Shown: positions 9,135 through 19,446 of the stretch, in pieces | Position numbering within the stretch: the stretch's first letter is position 1 | How the letters are laid out: each line of letters opens with the position of its first letter | From: Opitutaceae bacterium | GTDB lineage: Bacteria; Verrucomicrobiota; Verrucomicrobiia; Opitutales; Opitutaceae | DNA length: 50,054 nucleotides | Reading direction: 5' to 3' | Assembly: GCA_016795545.1 (NCBI GenBank) | Contig: JAEUGX010000089.1 | Coordinates: 1-50,054 of the forward strand | Notes under the pieces: generated by a model | Databases searched by the model: none | Told to the model about the DNA's origin: nothing | What the model saw: only the letters and a program-made list of their open reading frames with translations | Program-made: the position numbers and the translations under genes

Positions 9135-10370
9135 ATGCAAAAGCTCTCCTTCGACAAACGCCGCATCAAGTTCCTCTTCCTCGAGGGCATCCACGCCAAC
9201 GCCGGCGAGGTGCTGGCGCAGGACGGCTACACCTCCGTGCGCAGCCTGCCGAAATCGCTGGCCGGCGACGCGCTCAAGGCGGCGTTGAAGGACGTGCATT
9301 TCCTCGGGATCCGTTCGCGGACCGAGATCACGGCGGAGATCATCGAAGCGGCGCCGAAGCTGACCGCCATCGGCTGTTTCTGCATCGGCACCAACCAGGT
9401 CGACCTCGTCGCCGCGGCGCGGAAGGGCGTCCCCGTCTTCAACGCCCCCTACTCCAACACCCGGAGCGTCGCCGAGCTCGTGCTCGGCGAGGTGATCATG
9501 CTGCTGCGGGGCATCCCGGGAAAGAACGCGCTCGTCCACCGCGGCGGCTGGACCAAGAGCGCCGAAGGCAGCGTCGAGGTCCGCGGCAAGACGCTCGGCA
9601 TCGTCGGTTACGGCCACATCGGAACGCAGCTCGGCATCCTGGCGGAGCACATCGGCATGCGCGTGCTCTACCACGACATCGCCAGCAAGCTGCCGCTCGG
9701 CAACGCCCGGCCGGTGCCGCGGCTGACGACGCTGCTGGCCGAGAGCGACGTGGTCACGCTGCATGTCCCCGAGACGCCCCAGACCAGGAACCTCATCGGC
9801 CGGAGCCAGCTGGCGGCCATGAAAAAGGGCGCGCACCTCATCAACGCCGCGCGCGGCACCGTCGTCGATCTCGAAGCCCTGGCCGACGCCCTCGAGCGCC
9901 AGCACCTGGCGGGCGCGGCGATCGACGTGTTTCCGGTCGAGCCCAAGGGAAATGACGAGGAGTTCCACTCGCCGCTGCGCAAGTTCGACAACGTGATCCT
10001 CACGCCCCACATCGGCGGCTCGACGATCGAGGCGCAGGCGAACATCGGGACGGAAGTGGCGGAGAAGCTGGTGCGCTATTCCAACAACGGCACGACGGTG
10101 ACCGCCGTCAATTTCCCGGAGGTCACGCTGCCCGAGCACGTCGGCACCGGCAAATCCCGGCTGCTCCACATCCACCGGAACGAGCCCGGCGTGCTGGCGC
10201 ACATCAACGAGCGCTTCAGCCAGCACCGGATCAACATCTCCGCGCAGTACCTGCAGACCAACGAGCACATCGGCTATTGCGTCATGGACGTCGATGCCGC
10301 GGCCAGCGAGATCGCCATCGACGAGCTGCAGAACGTCCCGGGCACCATCCGGGCCCGGCTGCTCTACTGA
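9135..10370 (+). CDS. serA: D-3-phosphoglycerate dehydrogenase
   Basis: A 411-residue enzyme of the first step of serine synthesis, oxidising 3-phosphoglycerate to 3-phosphohydroxypyruvate with NAD+. The substrate-domain motif FCIGTNQVDL and the NAD-binding GYGHIGTQLG are present, as are the catalytic NAARGTVVDLEAL arginine and the histidine in LTPHIGGSTIEAQ. A C-terminal ACT domain begins at about residue 340 (LLHIHRNEPGVLAHIN) and normally gives feedback inhibition by serine. The length equals the E. coli type (410), which supports the ATG at 9135 over an upstream TTG at 9096. serB and serC are not in the window. Confidence 0.95.
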   Translation: MQKLSFDKRRIKFLFLEGIHANAGEVLAQDGYTSVRSLPKSLAGDALKAALKDVHFLGIRSRTEITAEIIEAAPKLTAIGCFCIGTNQVDLVAAARKGVPVFNAPYSNTRSVAELVLGEVIMLLRGIPGKNALVHRGGWTKSAEGSVEVRGKTLGIVGYGHIGTQLGILAEHIGMRVLYHDIASKLPLGNARPVPRLTTLLAESDVVTLHVPETPQTRNLIGRSQLAAMKKGAHLINAARGTVVDLEALADALERQHLAGAAIDVFPVEPKGNDEEFHSPLRKFDNVILTPHIGGSTIEAQANIGTEVAEKLVRYSNNGTTVTAVNFPEVTLPEHVGTGKSRLLHIHRNEPGVLAHINERFSQHRINISAQYLQTNEHIGYCVMDVDAAASEIAIDELQNVPGTIRARLLY

Positions 10371-10391
10371 GCGGGTCGCTTCTCCCCGGGG

Positions 10392-10451
10392 CCGGCGCGG
10401 GAGCGCCGGGACTTTCCCGGGCGGAAATCAGCGGGGCGGCCTGGCCGCCCC
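10392..10451. terminator. Paired hairpins between convergent serA and glutaredoxin-like genes
   Basis: Two strong GC stems sit between the convergent stops: CCGGCGC/GCGCCGG (10392-10398 with 10403-10409, loop GGGA) and GGGGCGG/CCGCCCC (10433-10439 with 10445-10451). Neither is followed by a long T-run, so termination in both directions is likely but may rely on other factors. Confidence 0.5.
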
Positions 10452-10456
10452 GGCGG

Positions 10457-10792
10457 TTAGAAGAAGCGGACCGGCTTGGACGCCATTTTCTCGTGCTCTT
10501 CCGCGGAGCAGCCGGCGTTGGTGGCCGCATCGGCCTTCGCGTCCGTGGGTTTCACCAGGTTGTTGGACAACAGGTAATTCTCCACTTCCTCGCCGGAAAT
10601 GTCGGCCAGCATGACCCCGTCGATCTCGACGCAGGGGGAAAGCGGCTGGCCGGACTTGCGCACCATCTCCTCGTAGTTGGCCCGGTGGTTGATGATGTCG
10701 ATGTCCTCGTATTCGAGGCCGTGCTTGCGCATGATCGCGCGGACCCCGTTGGACCAGCCGCAGTGCGGCTTCAGATAGGCTTTGATTTTCAT
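10457..10792 (-). CDS. Glutaredoxin-like protein with a monothiol CGWS active site
   Basis: A 111-residue thioredoxin-fold protein. The N-terminal strand leads into PHCGWSNG, with a single active-site cysteine (Cys11) and serine at the second position. The cis-proline loop LSPCVEIDG follows at about residue 65, and ISGEEVENYL then gives the final helix. This matches glutaredoxin-type proteins acting in glutathione-linked reduction or iron-sulfur handling. An unusual C-terminal tail of about 30 residues contains another cysteine. The ATG at 10792 is chosen over a GTG at 10819 because it begins directly with the first beta strand. The gene is divergent from the DUF2891 gene; partners are unknown. 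Confidence 0.75.
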   Translation of the reverse strand: MKIKAYLKPHCGWSNGVRAIMRKHGLEYEDIDIINHRANYEEMVRKSGQPLSPCVEIDGVMLADISGEEVENYLLSNNLVKPTDAKADAATNAGCSAEEHEKMASKPVRFF

Positions 10793-10880
10793 GTTGGGCG
10801 GCAAATGTTTGGTCGGCACAACTTATGCGGCACCTTAGCCTCTTCAACTTAAACTTTCACCCCGCCTGAGATTTAGTCCC

Positions 10881-11894
10881 GTGTCCGGCCCCTTTCCCAC
10901 TCTCCTGGCCAGCCAGGCCTCGGAATACGCCCGGCTCGGCCTGGCCAACATCCGCCGCGAGTACCCGCACCTGCTCCAACACGCGCTGAACTCGGCTGCC
11001 GACGCCCGGACGCCGCGGGAGCTGCATCCGGCGTTCTACGGCAGCTACGACTGGCATTCCTGCGTGCACCAGCACTGGATGCTCGTCCGGCTCGTCCTCA
11101 TGTTTCCCCAGCTGCCTGAAAGGGCGGAGATCGACCGGGTGTTGCACGAGCATCTCACGGCCGCGAACATGCAGGCGGAGGTGGACTATTTCCGCACCCC
11201 CGGGCGGGAATTCTTCGAACGACCCTATGGCTGGGCCTGGCTGCTGAAGCTGGCCCAGGAGATCCAGGCGTACGACGCGGCGCTCGAGGCGAACATGGCG
11301 CCGCTGGTCTCCTACATCCGCGCTGGCTTCATGCGGTACCTGCGGGCGCTGACGCATCCGGTGCGCAACGGCGTCCATGGCAACACGGCCGTGGCCGTCG
11401 CCCTGGCGCTCGGCCACGCCCGCGCGCACGACGACCAGGAGCTCAAGCTCTTCTGCACGGCGCGCGCGGCTTATTGGTTCGGGCACGACACCGATTATCC
11501 CGCGCAGTACGAGCCGTCGGGCGAGGACTTTTATTCTCCCTGCCTGGTCGAAGCCGGGCTGATGGCCCGGATCCTGCCCCGCGAGCAGTTCCTGCGGTGG
11601 TTTGACCGTTTCCTCCCCCGGCTCGCCGACGGCGAGCCCGGCAACCTCCTCCGGCCGGCACCGGTCAGTGATCCGACCGACCCCAAGATCGCGCACCTGA
11701 TCGGGCTCAACCTCAACAAAGGCTGGGTCTGGCGCCGCCTCGCGGGCATCTTTGCGGCCGATGATCCGCGCCGCGCGCGCGCCACGGCGGCCGCTGTGGC
11801 CCACTACGCGGCGGCGCTGCCGCTGCTCGACGCCCAGGACTTCAACCGGGCGCACTGGCTGCCGTCGTTCGCCGTCTACACCCTCACCGAATAA
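10881..11894 (+). CDS. DUF2891 family protein
   Basis: A 337-residue soluble protein with the family hallmark HPAFYGSYDWHSCVHQHWML at about residues 50-70. Further conserved blocks are PYGWAWLLKL, HGNTAVAVALALGHA and the C-terminal HWLPSFAVYTLT. It is largely helical and resembles an alpha/alpha-barrel type fold. The family has no established function; the clustered His/Asp/Trp residues suggest a binding or catalytic pocket, which is inference. The start is a GTG at 10881. It is followed 30 bases later by an ArsB/SLC13-type permease, so the two may form a unit. Confidence 0.85.
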   Translation: MSGPFPTLLASQASEYARLGLANIRREYPHLLQHALNSAADARTPRELHPAFYGSYDWHSCVHQHWMLVRLVLMFPQLPERAEIDRVLHEHLTAANMQAEVDYFRTPGREFFERPYGWAWLLKLAQEIQAYDAALEANMAPLVSYIRAGFMRYLRALTHPVRNGVHGNTAVAVALALGHARAHDDQELKLFCTARAAYWFGHDTDYPAQYEPSGEDFYSPCLVEAGLMARILPREQFLRWFDRFLPRLADGEPGNLLRPAPVSDPTDPKIAHLIGLNLNKGWVWRRLAGIFAADDPRRARATAAAVAHYAAALPLLDAQDFNRAHWLPSFAVYTLTE

Positions 11895-11924
11895 CCGGGC
11901 GGCGGCCGTGCCCCGGCCGCGCCC

Positions 11925-13157
11925 ATGCTCTCACTGATGGACTGGATGAACCTGCTCGGGGCCGCGATCATCACGGCCACGCTCGTCGGGGTGGCGGTCG
12001 GCCGCTACCCGCGACTGAAGATGAACCGCGCCACTATCGCGCTGGTGGGCGCCACCCTCCTGATCGCGCTCGGCTTCATCCCCCTCGAGACGGCCTACCG
12101 GATGGTGGACTGGAACACCATCGTGCTGCTGCTGGGCATGATGATCCTGAACGTCAACCTGCGCGTCGCCGGGTTCTTCCACCTGGTCACCGCGCGCGTC
12201 GTGCACCATGCCCGGACACCCCGCCGGCTGCTGGCGCTGATCGTGGCGGTGTCCGGGGTGCTCTCCGCGCTCTTCCTGAACGACACGATCGCGCTGATGA
12301 TGACCCCGCTGGTGCTCGACGTGACGCTGGCGCTGCGGCGCAACCCCCTGCCCTACCTCGTTGCGCTGGTCACGGCGGCCAACGTCGGTTCCGTGGCGAC
12401 GATCATGGGGAACCCGCAGAACATGCTGGTGGGCCTCTCTTCGGGCATCGGCTTCCGGGAGTTCTTCGTGGCGCTGGCACCCGTGGCCGCGCTCGGCCTG
12501 GTCGTTATCTGGGGGGTGATCGTGCTGGTGTACCGCGCGGAGTTCCGCGCCGCGGTGTTCGACCAGGCCTACGTCCTGCCGGGAAGGCGGTATCGGCCGC
12601 TGCTGCGGAAGAGTATCCTCGCGACGCTCCTGATGCTTGCCGCCATCCTGGTCGGCGTGCCGATCCCGCTGGCGGCGCTGCTCGCCGCCGGGCTCGTGCT
12701 GATCACGCGGCGGCTCAAGCCGGAACGCGTGTTCCGGGAGATCGACTGGGGCCTGCTGGTGTTCTTCTCGGCGCTGTTCGTGGTCACGGGCGCCATCGAG
12801 ACCGCGGGCTGGAGCGAGCGCCTCTTCGCCGCGCTGCGGCCGTGGGCCGACGCCGGGCCGGCCCACCTCACCGCGGTGTCGGTGGTGCTGAGCAACCTGG
12901 TGTCCAACGTGCCGGCCGTGATGCTGTTCCGTCCCGTGGTGCCGACGCTGGCGGACCCGCCGACGGCCTGGCTGACGCTCGCCATGGCCACCACCCTGGC
13001 GGGCAATCTCACGCTGCTCGGCTCGGTCGCCAACCTGATCGTCGCCGAGATCGCGCGCCACCGCGGCGTGCGGCTGACCTTCGTCGAATACCTCAAGGCC
13101 GGCACGCCCATCGCCGTCCTCACCCTCTTGATCGGAGTGGCCTGGCTGGCGCTGTAG
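11925..13157 (+). CDS. ArsB/SLC13-type anion permease
   Basis: A 410-residue membrane protein with about 11 hydrophobic segments, belonging to the ion transporter superfamily that includes ArsB, CitM and SLC13 carriers. Two inverted repeat halves are visible. The first carries FLNDTIALMMTPLVLDV and MGNPQNMLVGLSSG; the second carries VLSNLVSNVPAVMLFRP. These paired Asn/Pro hairpins are typical of the substrate and cation sites of the superfamily. Substrates in the family include arsenite, citrate, dicarboxylates, sulfate and phosphate, and the sequence does not decide between them. There are no arsenic genes beside it. A clear hairpin terminator follows. Confidence 0.82.
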   Translation: MLSLMDWMNLLGAAIITATLVGVAVGRYPRLKMNRATIALVGATLLIALGFIPLETAYRMVDWNTIVLLLGMMILNVNLRVAGFFHLVTARVVHHARTPRRLLALIVAVSGVLSALFLNDTIALMMTPLVLDVTLALRRNPLPYLVALVTAANVGSVATIMGNPQNMLVGLSSGIGFREFFVALAPVAALGLVVIWGVIVLVYRAEFRAAVFDQAYVLPGRRYRPLLRKSILATLLMLAAILVGVPIPLAALLAAGLVLITRRLKPERVFREIDWGLLVFFSALFVVTGAIETAGWSERLFAALRPWADAGPAHLTAVSVVLSNLVSNVPAVMLFRPVVPTLADPPTAWLTLAMATTLAGNLTLLGSVANLIVAEIARHRGVRLTFVEYLKAGTPIAVLTLLIGVAWLAL

Positions 13158-13192
13158 GCAACCGGGGCCCGCGAGCGCGGCCGGCGCAAGAG

Positions 13193-13215
13193 CGGCCTCA
13201 TTTTAGGCCGTTTTT
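13193..13215 (+). terminator. Intrinsic terminator after the SLC13-type permease
   Basis: The stem CGGCCT (13193-13198) pairs with AGGCCG (13205-13210) across a 6-base loop, and a TTTTT run (13211-13215) follows directly. It separates the permease gene from the recA promoter region. Confidence 0.75.
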
Positions 13216-13244
13216 CGGCCACTCCGCGCTTGCTCGGCTGTGGG

Positions 13245-13275
13245 GGTTGACGCACCGTCGGGACAATTTTCAATC
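13245..13275 (+). promoter_or_regulatory. Probable recA promoter (-35 TTGACG)
   Basis: TTGACG at 13247-13252 lies within the 12-mer GGTTGACGCACC, which recurs exactly in front of atpB. An AT-rich patch at the expected -10 distance (13264-13275) has no exact TATAAT. No palindromic LexA-type operator was visible in the gap. Confidence 0.45.
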
Positions 13276-13298
13276 CGCCACCCCCAACACGATCATCC

Positions 13299-14383
<1,085 letters not shown>

Positions 14384-14384
<1 letters not shown>

Positions 14385-15238
14385 TGTTGCCGCCGTTCCG
14401 GCCGGTGCCCTTCCTCTCTGCTTTCCGTGGGCAGCCGGCTTGGCCGGCGGTGTTTTTCGCCGCGGCGGTAGCCGCGGCGCCGCTCGGGGCGGCGCCGAAG
14501 GCGGCTAAGGGAGATGCGCCGCCGGTGCTGATTTCGAAGGAGGGAGCGGCGCCGAAATGGCAGAATGTCGCGCAGCTGCAGCAGTTCGCGGCGAAGGGTG
14601 ACTTGCAGGCTTGTTTCGAGCTCGCGGAACGTTGCACCGAAGGCGACGGCGTACCGAAGGACCTGCCGCGAGCGGCGGCGCTCTTCCGCCAGGCCGCGGA
14701 AGGCGGAATGGCCGATGGCTGGTTCCGGCTGGGAAAATTCCATCACGACGGCCTGATCGGACCGGTGGATTACGCGCAGGCGCTGGAGTATTTCACCACG
14801 GCGGCGCGTCTCGGCGTGGCCGAGGCGCAGCACAATCTCGGCGCGATGCTGGTCAGCGGACGCGGCGTGAAGCGTGATTACGTGGAAGGACTCGCCTGGC
14901 TGATCGTGTCGATCCGTTCGGGCGCGGTCTCCGAAGCGGAGACGCAGGTGCGGACCCGGCTCAGCAAGCAGCCGGCCGAGATCAAGGCGGCGGAAGCACG
15001 CGCGGCCGAGATCGCCGGCGCGCTGGCGAAGGCGGACGTCAAGGCGGTGCTGCTCAAGCCCCGCCGCGGGTCTGCGCGTCCGGAACCCACGCAGCCGATC
15101 AAACCGGTTTCCACTCCCGCACCGCCTCCCCGCCCCGTTATCACGCCGCCCAAGGTCGAGCCCCTTCCCCCGCCCCGCATTTCCGTCCCCCTCTCCCCAC
15201 CCAACCTTACGATGCCGGCGAGCGACGAGCCGCGCTGA
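14384..15238 (+). CDS. Exported Sel1-repeat protein with proline-rich tail
   Basis: A 284-residue protein with a hydrophobic N-terminal segment (about residues 20-37) that probably acts as a signal peptide. It is followed by Sel1-type helical repeats between about residues 65 and 170 (pattern: A..G...A...L...Y..G.GV..D...A...F..AA..G). The last 70 residues are rich in proline and contain several PPP runs, suggesting an extended linker or wall-spanning tail. Sel1 repeats mediate protein-protein contacts. The start codon overlaps the recA stop, which implies coupling, but a link to recombination is not otherwise supported. The partner is unknown. Confidence 0.78.
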
Positions 15239-15293
15239 CCCGCGCGCGATTTTCGCTTTTGCCTTAGTGGGGGCGTTCGCTTGCGTGGGGCGA

Positions 15294-16646
15294 ATGTCGT
15301 TTCCGACGGATACAATCGCCGCCCTCGCCACGCCTGCCGGCACTTCGGCGATCGCCGTGCTACGGATCAGTGGTCCGGAAACCGGCCCGTTGACGGAGGC
15401 GCTGTTCGGGGCGCCGCTGGCACCGCGCACCCTGCATCGCCGCGATTATCGGGAACTCGGCGACACGCTGGTGGATGACGTGCTGGCGGTCTATTTCCCG
15501 GCGCCGAAATCATTCACGGGCGAGGACATCCTGGAGATTTCCTGTCATGGAAACCCATTCATTGCCCAGCGGATCCTGGCAGACCTGCTGGCCCGTGGCT
15601 GCCGCCAGGCTGAAGCCGGAGAGTTCACCAAGCGGGCGTTTCTTAATGGACGAATGGATCTCAGCCAGGCTGAGGCGGTGATGGACCTTATCCATGCACG
15701 CAGCGAACGCGCGCTGACCGCGGCCAACCAGCAGCTTCGCGGAGCACTCGGCCGGCGTATGAATGAACTTATCGCACTCTTAGTCAAGGTATTGGCTCAG
15801 ATTGAGGCCTATATTGACTTTCCGGACGAAGATCTTCCGCCGGAAGACCGCCAGGAGGTATTGACCCAGCTGGAACAGCTCAAGACTCAGACCGATCGCC
15901 TGCTGGCGACCAACCGCTATGGGAATCTGCTGCGCGAAGGCATCCGCACCGTGATCGTGGGTGAGCCCAACGCAGGCAAGAGCAGCTTGCTTAATCAATT
16001 GGTGGGACACGAACGGGCGCTGGTCAGCAACGAGCCAGGCACCACGCGGGATTATTTGGAGGAAAAAATCGTCGTGGGACCGCACTGGCTCCGATTGATC
16101 GATACGGCAGGCCTGAATCCGGCGGCGGTGGATCTCGAGAGGCGGGGGATCGAAAAGACATTGGAGGTCGCGGCGAACGCCGATCTTTATCTCTGGGTGC
16201 TTGATTCCACCCAGCCGGTGGCCGCGCTGCCGCCGGACCTGGCTCGGAGCATGACCCCGCAGAATACGATCGCGGTGCTGAACAAGATCGACCTGCCGCC
16301 GGCCCGGGGCGAATATCCGGAAATGCCTTTTCCCACGGTGCGGGTTTCGGCTCTCTTGGGGGCCGGTCTGGAGGCCTTGCAGGCCGCTATTGGCAAGCTT
16401 GCTGACTCCCACCGAGCGGATGTCGGTGACGACGGGATCGCCGTCAATGTGCGACACGCTCAAGCACTGAGGGAAGCCGGCGAAGCCCTCGATCGCGCCA
16501 GGCAAAAGCTGAGAGATGGTGTGTACAGTGAATTAGTAGCCAGCGAGTTGCGCTTGGCCCTGGACGCTTATGGACGAATTTCCGGCCGGATTGACAATGA
16601 GCGGATGCTCGACGAACTGTTTGCCACATTCTGTATCGGAAAATAA
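15294..16646 (+). CDS. mnmE: tRNA modification GTPase MnmE
   Basis: A 450-residue GTPase that, with MnmG, installs the (carboxymethyl)aminomethyl group on U34 of certain tRNAs. The N-terminal tetrahydrofolate-binding domain starts at DTIAALATPAG. The G domain carries GEPNAGKSS (about residue 223) and DTAGL, with NKID for guanine recognition. The protein ends in the diagnostic CIGK, with the cysteine needed for the reaction. The ATG at 15294 fits the family start better than an upstream codon at 15267. It lies 43 bases upstream of its partner mnmG. Base composition falls noticeably along the gene compared with recA. Confidence 0.96.
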   Translation: MSFPTDTIAALATPAGTSAIAVLRISGPETGPLTEALFGAPLAPRTLHRRDYRELGDTLVDDVLAVYFPAPKSFTGEDILEISCHGNPFIAQRILADLLARGCRQAEAGEFTKRAFLNGRMDLSQAEAVMDLIHARSERALTAANQQLRGALGRRMNELIALLVKVLAQIEAYIDFPDEDLPPEDRQEVLTQLEQLKTQTDRLLATNRYGNLLREGIRTVIVGEPNAGKSSLLNQLVGHERALVSNEPGTTRDYLEEKIVVGPHWLRLIDTAGLNPAAVDLERRGIEKTLEVAANADLYLWVLDSTQPVAALPPDLARSMTPQNTIAVLNKIDLPPARGEYPEMPFPTVRVSALLGAGLEALQAAIGKLADSHRADVGDDGIAVNVRHAQALREAGEALDRARQKLRDGVYSELVASELRLALDAYGRISGRIDNERMLDELFATFCIGK

Positions 16647-16689
16647 TTTTATATCAAAATAGATAGTTTCACAACAAATCATATTTAGG

Positions 16690-18555
16690 GTGATCTATAA
16701 TCGAGAGCCATTCGATGTTATTGTCTGCGGCGCCGGGCATGCCGGAGTCGAGGCCTCTCTGGCGGCTGCTCGAATGGGCGCTTCTACCCTTCTGCTTACG
16801 GGCAACATCGACACAATTGCCCAGATGAGCTGTAATCCCGCAATCGGCGGTCAAGCGAAGGGCCAGATGGTGCGGGAGATCGATGCGCTCGGTGGTGAGA
16901 TGGCAATCAATACGGATGTCACAGGCATTCAGTTCCGCCTGCTCAACGAATCCAAGGGCCCAGCCGTCCAATCGCCGCGGGCACAATGCGACAAGAAAGC
17001 CTATCAGTTTAGGCTGAAGCACACACTCGAACTGCAGAAGAGCTTGCAGGTATTTCAGGCTACCGTGACAGGCCTGATCTTCGAAGGAGGCAAGGTGGTG
17101 GGGTGCCGCACAAACCTGGACATCGAGTTTCGTGGCCGGACCGTGATTATTACCACGGGCACCTTTCTGCGCGGATTGATGCATATGGGACAGAATAAGA
17201 ATGAAGGAGGCCGCTTGGGTGACTTCAGCGCGAAGACGCTTTCCGGAAGCCTCCAGGAAGCCGGGATCGAGTTGCAACGGCTTAAGACCGGAACACCGCC
17301 TCGGATACTCGGCCGAAGCATTAACTTTTCCGGGCTCCAGGAACAGAAGGGAGATGCTCAGCCAACGCTATTCGCTTTTCACGACACCCGCGGTGAAAGT
17401 GAGCTGTTCCACGTGGAACAGACGGGAGAAGTTCGGCTGGGCTGGAAGCCGGGGAGTGTCCAAATCTCCTGCTGGATGACCTACACCACGCCTGAGTCGG
17501 AACGGATCGTTCGCGACAATTTGCATAAATCGGCGATGTACTCGGGGCAGATTGAGGGAATCGGGCCAAGGTATTGTCCGAGCATTGAAGACAAATTCGT
17601 GCGATTTGCCGACAAACCGCGTCATCTTCTTTTCCTCGAGCCGGAGGGCCGCAGCACCAACGAGTATTACATCAACGGGCTCTCAACGAGTCTGCCTTTT
17701 GATGTTCAGCTGGACCTGGTTCACAGCATTCCGGGTTTGGAGCAGGCCGAACTGCTTCGGCCGGCTTATGCGGTCGAGTATGATTTTGCCCCACCGACCC
17801 AGATGTACGCCTCCTTGGAGTCCAAGAAGGTCGAAAACCTTTTCCTGGCGGGACAGATCAATGGCACTTCCGGTTATGAGGAGGCGGCTGCGCAGGGGTT
17901 GATTGCAGGGATCAACGCCGTGCAAAAGGTGAGGGGAGAAGCCCCGCTCATCATCCAGCGGCATGAGGGATACATTGGAGTGCTTATCGACGACCTGGTG
18001 ACCAAGGGCACCACCGAGCCCTACCGCATGTTCACTAGCCGTGCCGAACATCGTCTTCTTTTCAATCACGCCAGCGCGGAACTGCGTTTGCAGCATCATT
18101 CGACCCGTTGCAATCTTCTGTCTACTAATAGGTTGAGCCGTATCGCGGCGAAAGCGGACCGGATTGGGTTTTGGGAAAATAGCTTGGAAAAAAACAAGGC
18201 CATGGGCGGGACCTGGGCCGAGGGTATTCGGCGAGACCGGGCCAAGGCTCCCCTGCCTCCGGAATTCCTTGCCGAACCGATCGAGGTTCGTGACGAGGTT
18301 CTCTACCGCATCACTTACCGCGGCTACCTGGAACGCGAACAACGACAAATCGATAAACTCAAGGAAGTGGAAAAGATCCGGATTCCCCCCACGCTCGATT
18401 TTCTCTCGATACCCGGACTTCGGCGAGAAAGCGCCCTCAAACTGCACAGCCTTCGTCCGGAAAACCTCGGGCAAGCCAGCCGTATCAGCGGCGTCAATCC
18501 GGCCGATATCAGCATCCTGATAGTCTTGCTTGCTTCGGCGGCGCGCAGCCGCTGA
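16690..18555 (+). CDS. mnmG: tRNA uridine-5-carboxymethylaminomethyl modification enzyme MnmG
   Basis: A 621-residue FAD protein that is the partner of MnmE in tRNA wobble-uridine modification. The FAD-binding GAGHAG motif is at residues 14-19. The blocks [31 protein letters not shown] (with the catalytic cysteine region), [23 protein letters not shown] and FTSRAEHRL are all present. The start is a GTG at 16690, right behind a very AT-rich 43-base spacer. Codon use is distinctly less GC-biased than in neighbouring genes. Length and end are normal. The pair mnmE-mnmG is adjacent as in many bacteria. Confidence 0.96.
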   Translation: MIYNREPFDVIVCGAGHAGVEASLAAARMGASTLLLTGNIDTIAQMSCNPAIGGQAKGQMVREIDALGGEMAINTDVTGIQFRLLNESKGPAVQSPRAQCDKKAYQFRLKHTLELQKSLQVFQATVTGLIFEGGKVVGCRTNLDIEFRGRTVIITTGTFLRGLMHMGQNKNEGGRLGDFSAKTLSGSLQEAGIELQRLKTGTPPRILGRSINFSGLQEQKGDAQPTLFAFHDTRGESELFHVEQTGEVRLGWKPGSVQISCWMTYTTPESERIVRDNLHKSAMYSGQIEGIGPRYCPSIEDKFVRFADKPRHLLFLEPEGRSTNEYYINGLSTSLPFDVQLDLVHSIPGLEQAELLRPAYAVEYDFAPPTQMYASLESKKVENLFLAGQINGTSGYEEAAAQGLIAGINAVQKVRGEAPLIIQRHEGYIGVLIDDLVTKGTTEPYRMFTSRAEHRLLFNHASAELRLQHHSTRCNLLSTNRLSRIAAKADRIGFWENSLEKNKAMGGTWAEGIRRDRAKAPLPPEFLAEPIEVRDEVLYRITYRGYLEREQRQIDKLKEVEKIRIPPTLDFLSIPGLRRESALKLHSLRPENLGQASRISGVNPADISILIVLLASAARSR

Positions 18556-18595
18556 CGCCTCCCGCTCCTGCGACAACTACTCCACGGAGCCAAGA

Positions 18596-18615
18596 CTGGG
18601 TGCTTCTTTTCCCAG
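18596..18615 (+). terminator. Weak hairpin downstream of mnmG
   Basis: CTGGG (18596-18600) can pair with CCCAG (18611-18615) around a pyrimidine-rich loop about 40 bases after the mnmG stop. No T-run follows. This is only a tentative 3'-end signal. Confidence 0.25.
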
Positions 18616-18744
18616 CAGCGCTACCCTCGCCCAGAGACGCGGTTTCCCCGCGATTCGATCCGCCAGTGAAGTTGATGTGACATTCTGGTGACGCCGGTTA
18701 ATTCACTGGCAAGCCCCTCTCCCCGCGGAATAATTCCTCGTCCC

Positions 18745-19446
18745 ATGGAGAAGAAAAAGATTCTCGTCGTTGACGATGAACCTGACGTGACCGAGCTCGT
18801 CGCCTATCACCTGAAGGCAAAAGGGTTCCACGTGGAAGCGGTGAACGATGCCACCGCCAGTATTTCCAAGGCGCGGACATATCAGCCTGACCTCATTATA
18901 TTGGACATAATGATGCCGCATTTAAGCGGCATACAAATATGCCGCATCTTGCGGTCTGATAGCAAGTTGTCAAAAACACCCATCATCTTCCTGACGGCCA
19001 AAGCTGAGCCGCATGATCGCATTGAGGGTTTGGAGTCGGGAGCGGACGACTACGTGGGAAAGCCGTTTAGCCCCAAAGAGCTGGTGCTTCGGGTGGAATC
19101 GGTGCTGCGGCGCGTTTCCACACCTAGAGAAGCAACGCCGGCCAAGCTGCATGTCGGGGAGATCGTCCTCGACAGCGAGACGCATCGCGTGACGGTGCGC
19201 GGCACTGCGCTCGAGCTTACCGCCACGGAATTCAAGCTGCTTCGCCTGATGATGGAGCGCCAGGGTCGGGTCCAGACCCGCGAACACCTGCTGCTGAACG
19301 TTTGGAATTATTCGACCGAGATCGAGACGCGCACGGTGGACACGCATGTCCGCCGCCTGCGCGAAAAGCTGGGCACCGAGGCGGGCTGGATTGAAACCAT
19401 CCGGGGAGTGGGGTATCGCATCGCCGACAAGAAACAACCGGCATGA
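18745..19446 (+). CDS. PhoB/OmpR-family response regulator
   Basis: A 233-residue DNA-binding response regulator. The receiver domain occupies residues 1-120 with the acidic pair Asp10-Asp11, the phosphoacceptor Asp54 in ILDIMMP, Thr84 and Lys106 (VGKPFSP). A winged-helix output domain covers about residues 135-230, with LTATEFKLL and VDTHVRRLREKLG. The ATG at 18745 is used; an upstream codon at 18688 would add residues before the receiver. The gene overlaps the downstream kinase gene by four bases (ATGA), so the two form a two-component pair. The overall shape resembles PhoB of the phosphate-starvation system, but the absence of pst/phoU genes means that role is only probable. Confidence 0.9.
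   Translation: MEKKKILVVDDEPDVTELVAYHLKAKGFHVEAVNDATASISKARTYQPDLIILDIMMPHLSGIQICRILRSDSKLSKTPIIFLTAKAEPHDRIEGLESGADDYVGKPFSPKELVLRVESVLRRVSTPREATPAKLHVGEIVLDSETHRVTVRGTALELTATEFKLLRLMMERQGRVQTREHLLLNVWNYSTEIETRTVDTHVRRLREKLGTEAGWIETIRGVGYRIADKKQPA

Noticed and set aside
13158..13298. LexA/SOS operator before recA
   Set aside because: No convincing dyad of the known LexA types was seen; only a terminator and a -35 element are supported.
18556..18744. A tRNA-like stretch (GATTCGATCCGCC) after mnmG
   Set aside because: No matching acceptor, D and anticodon arms could be folded around it.
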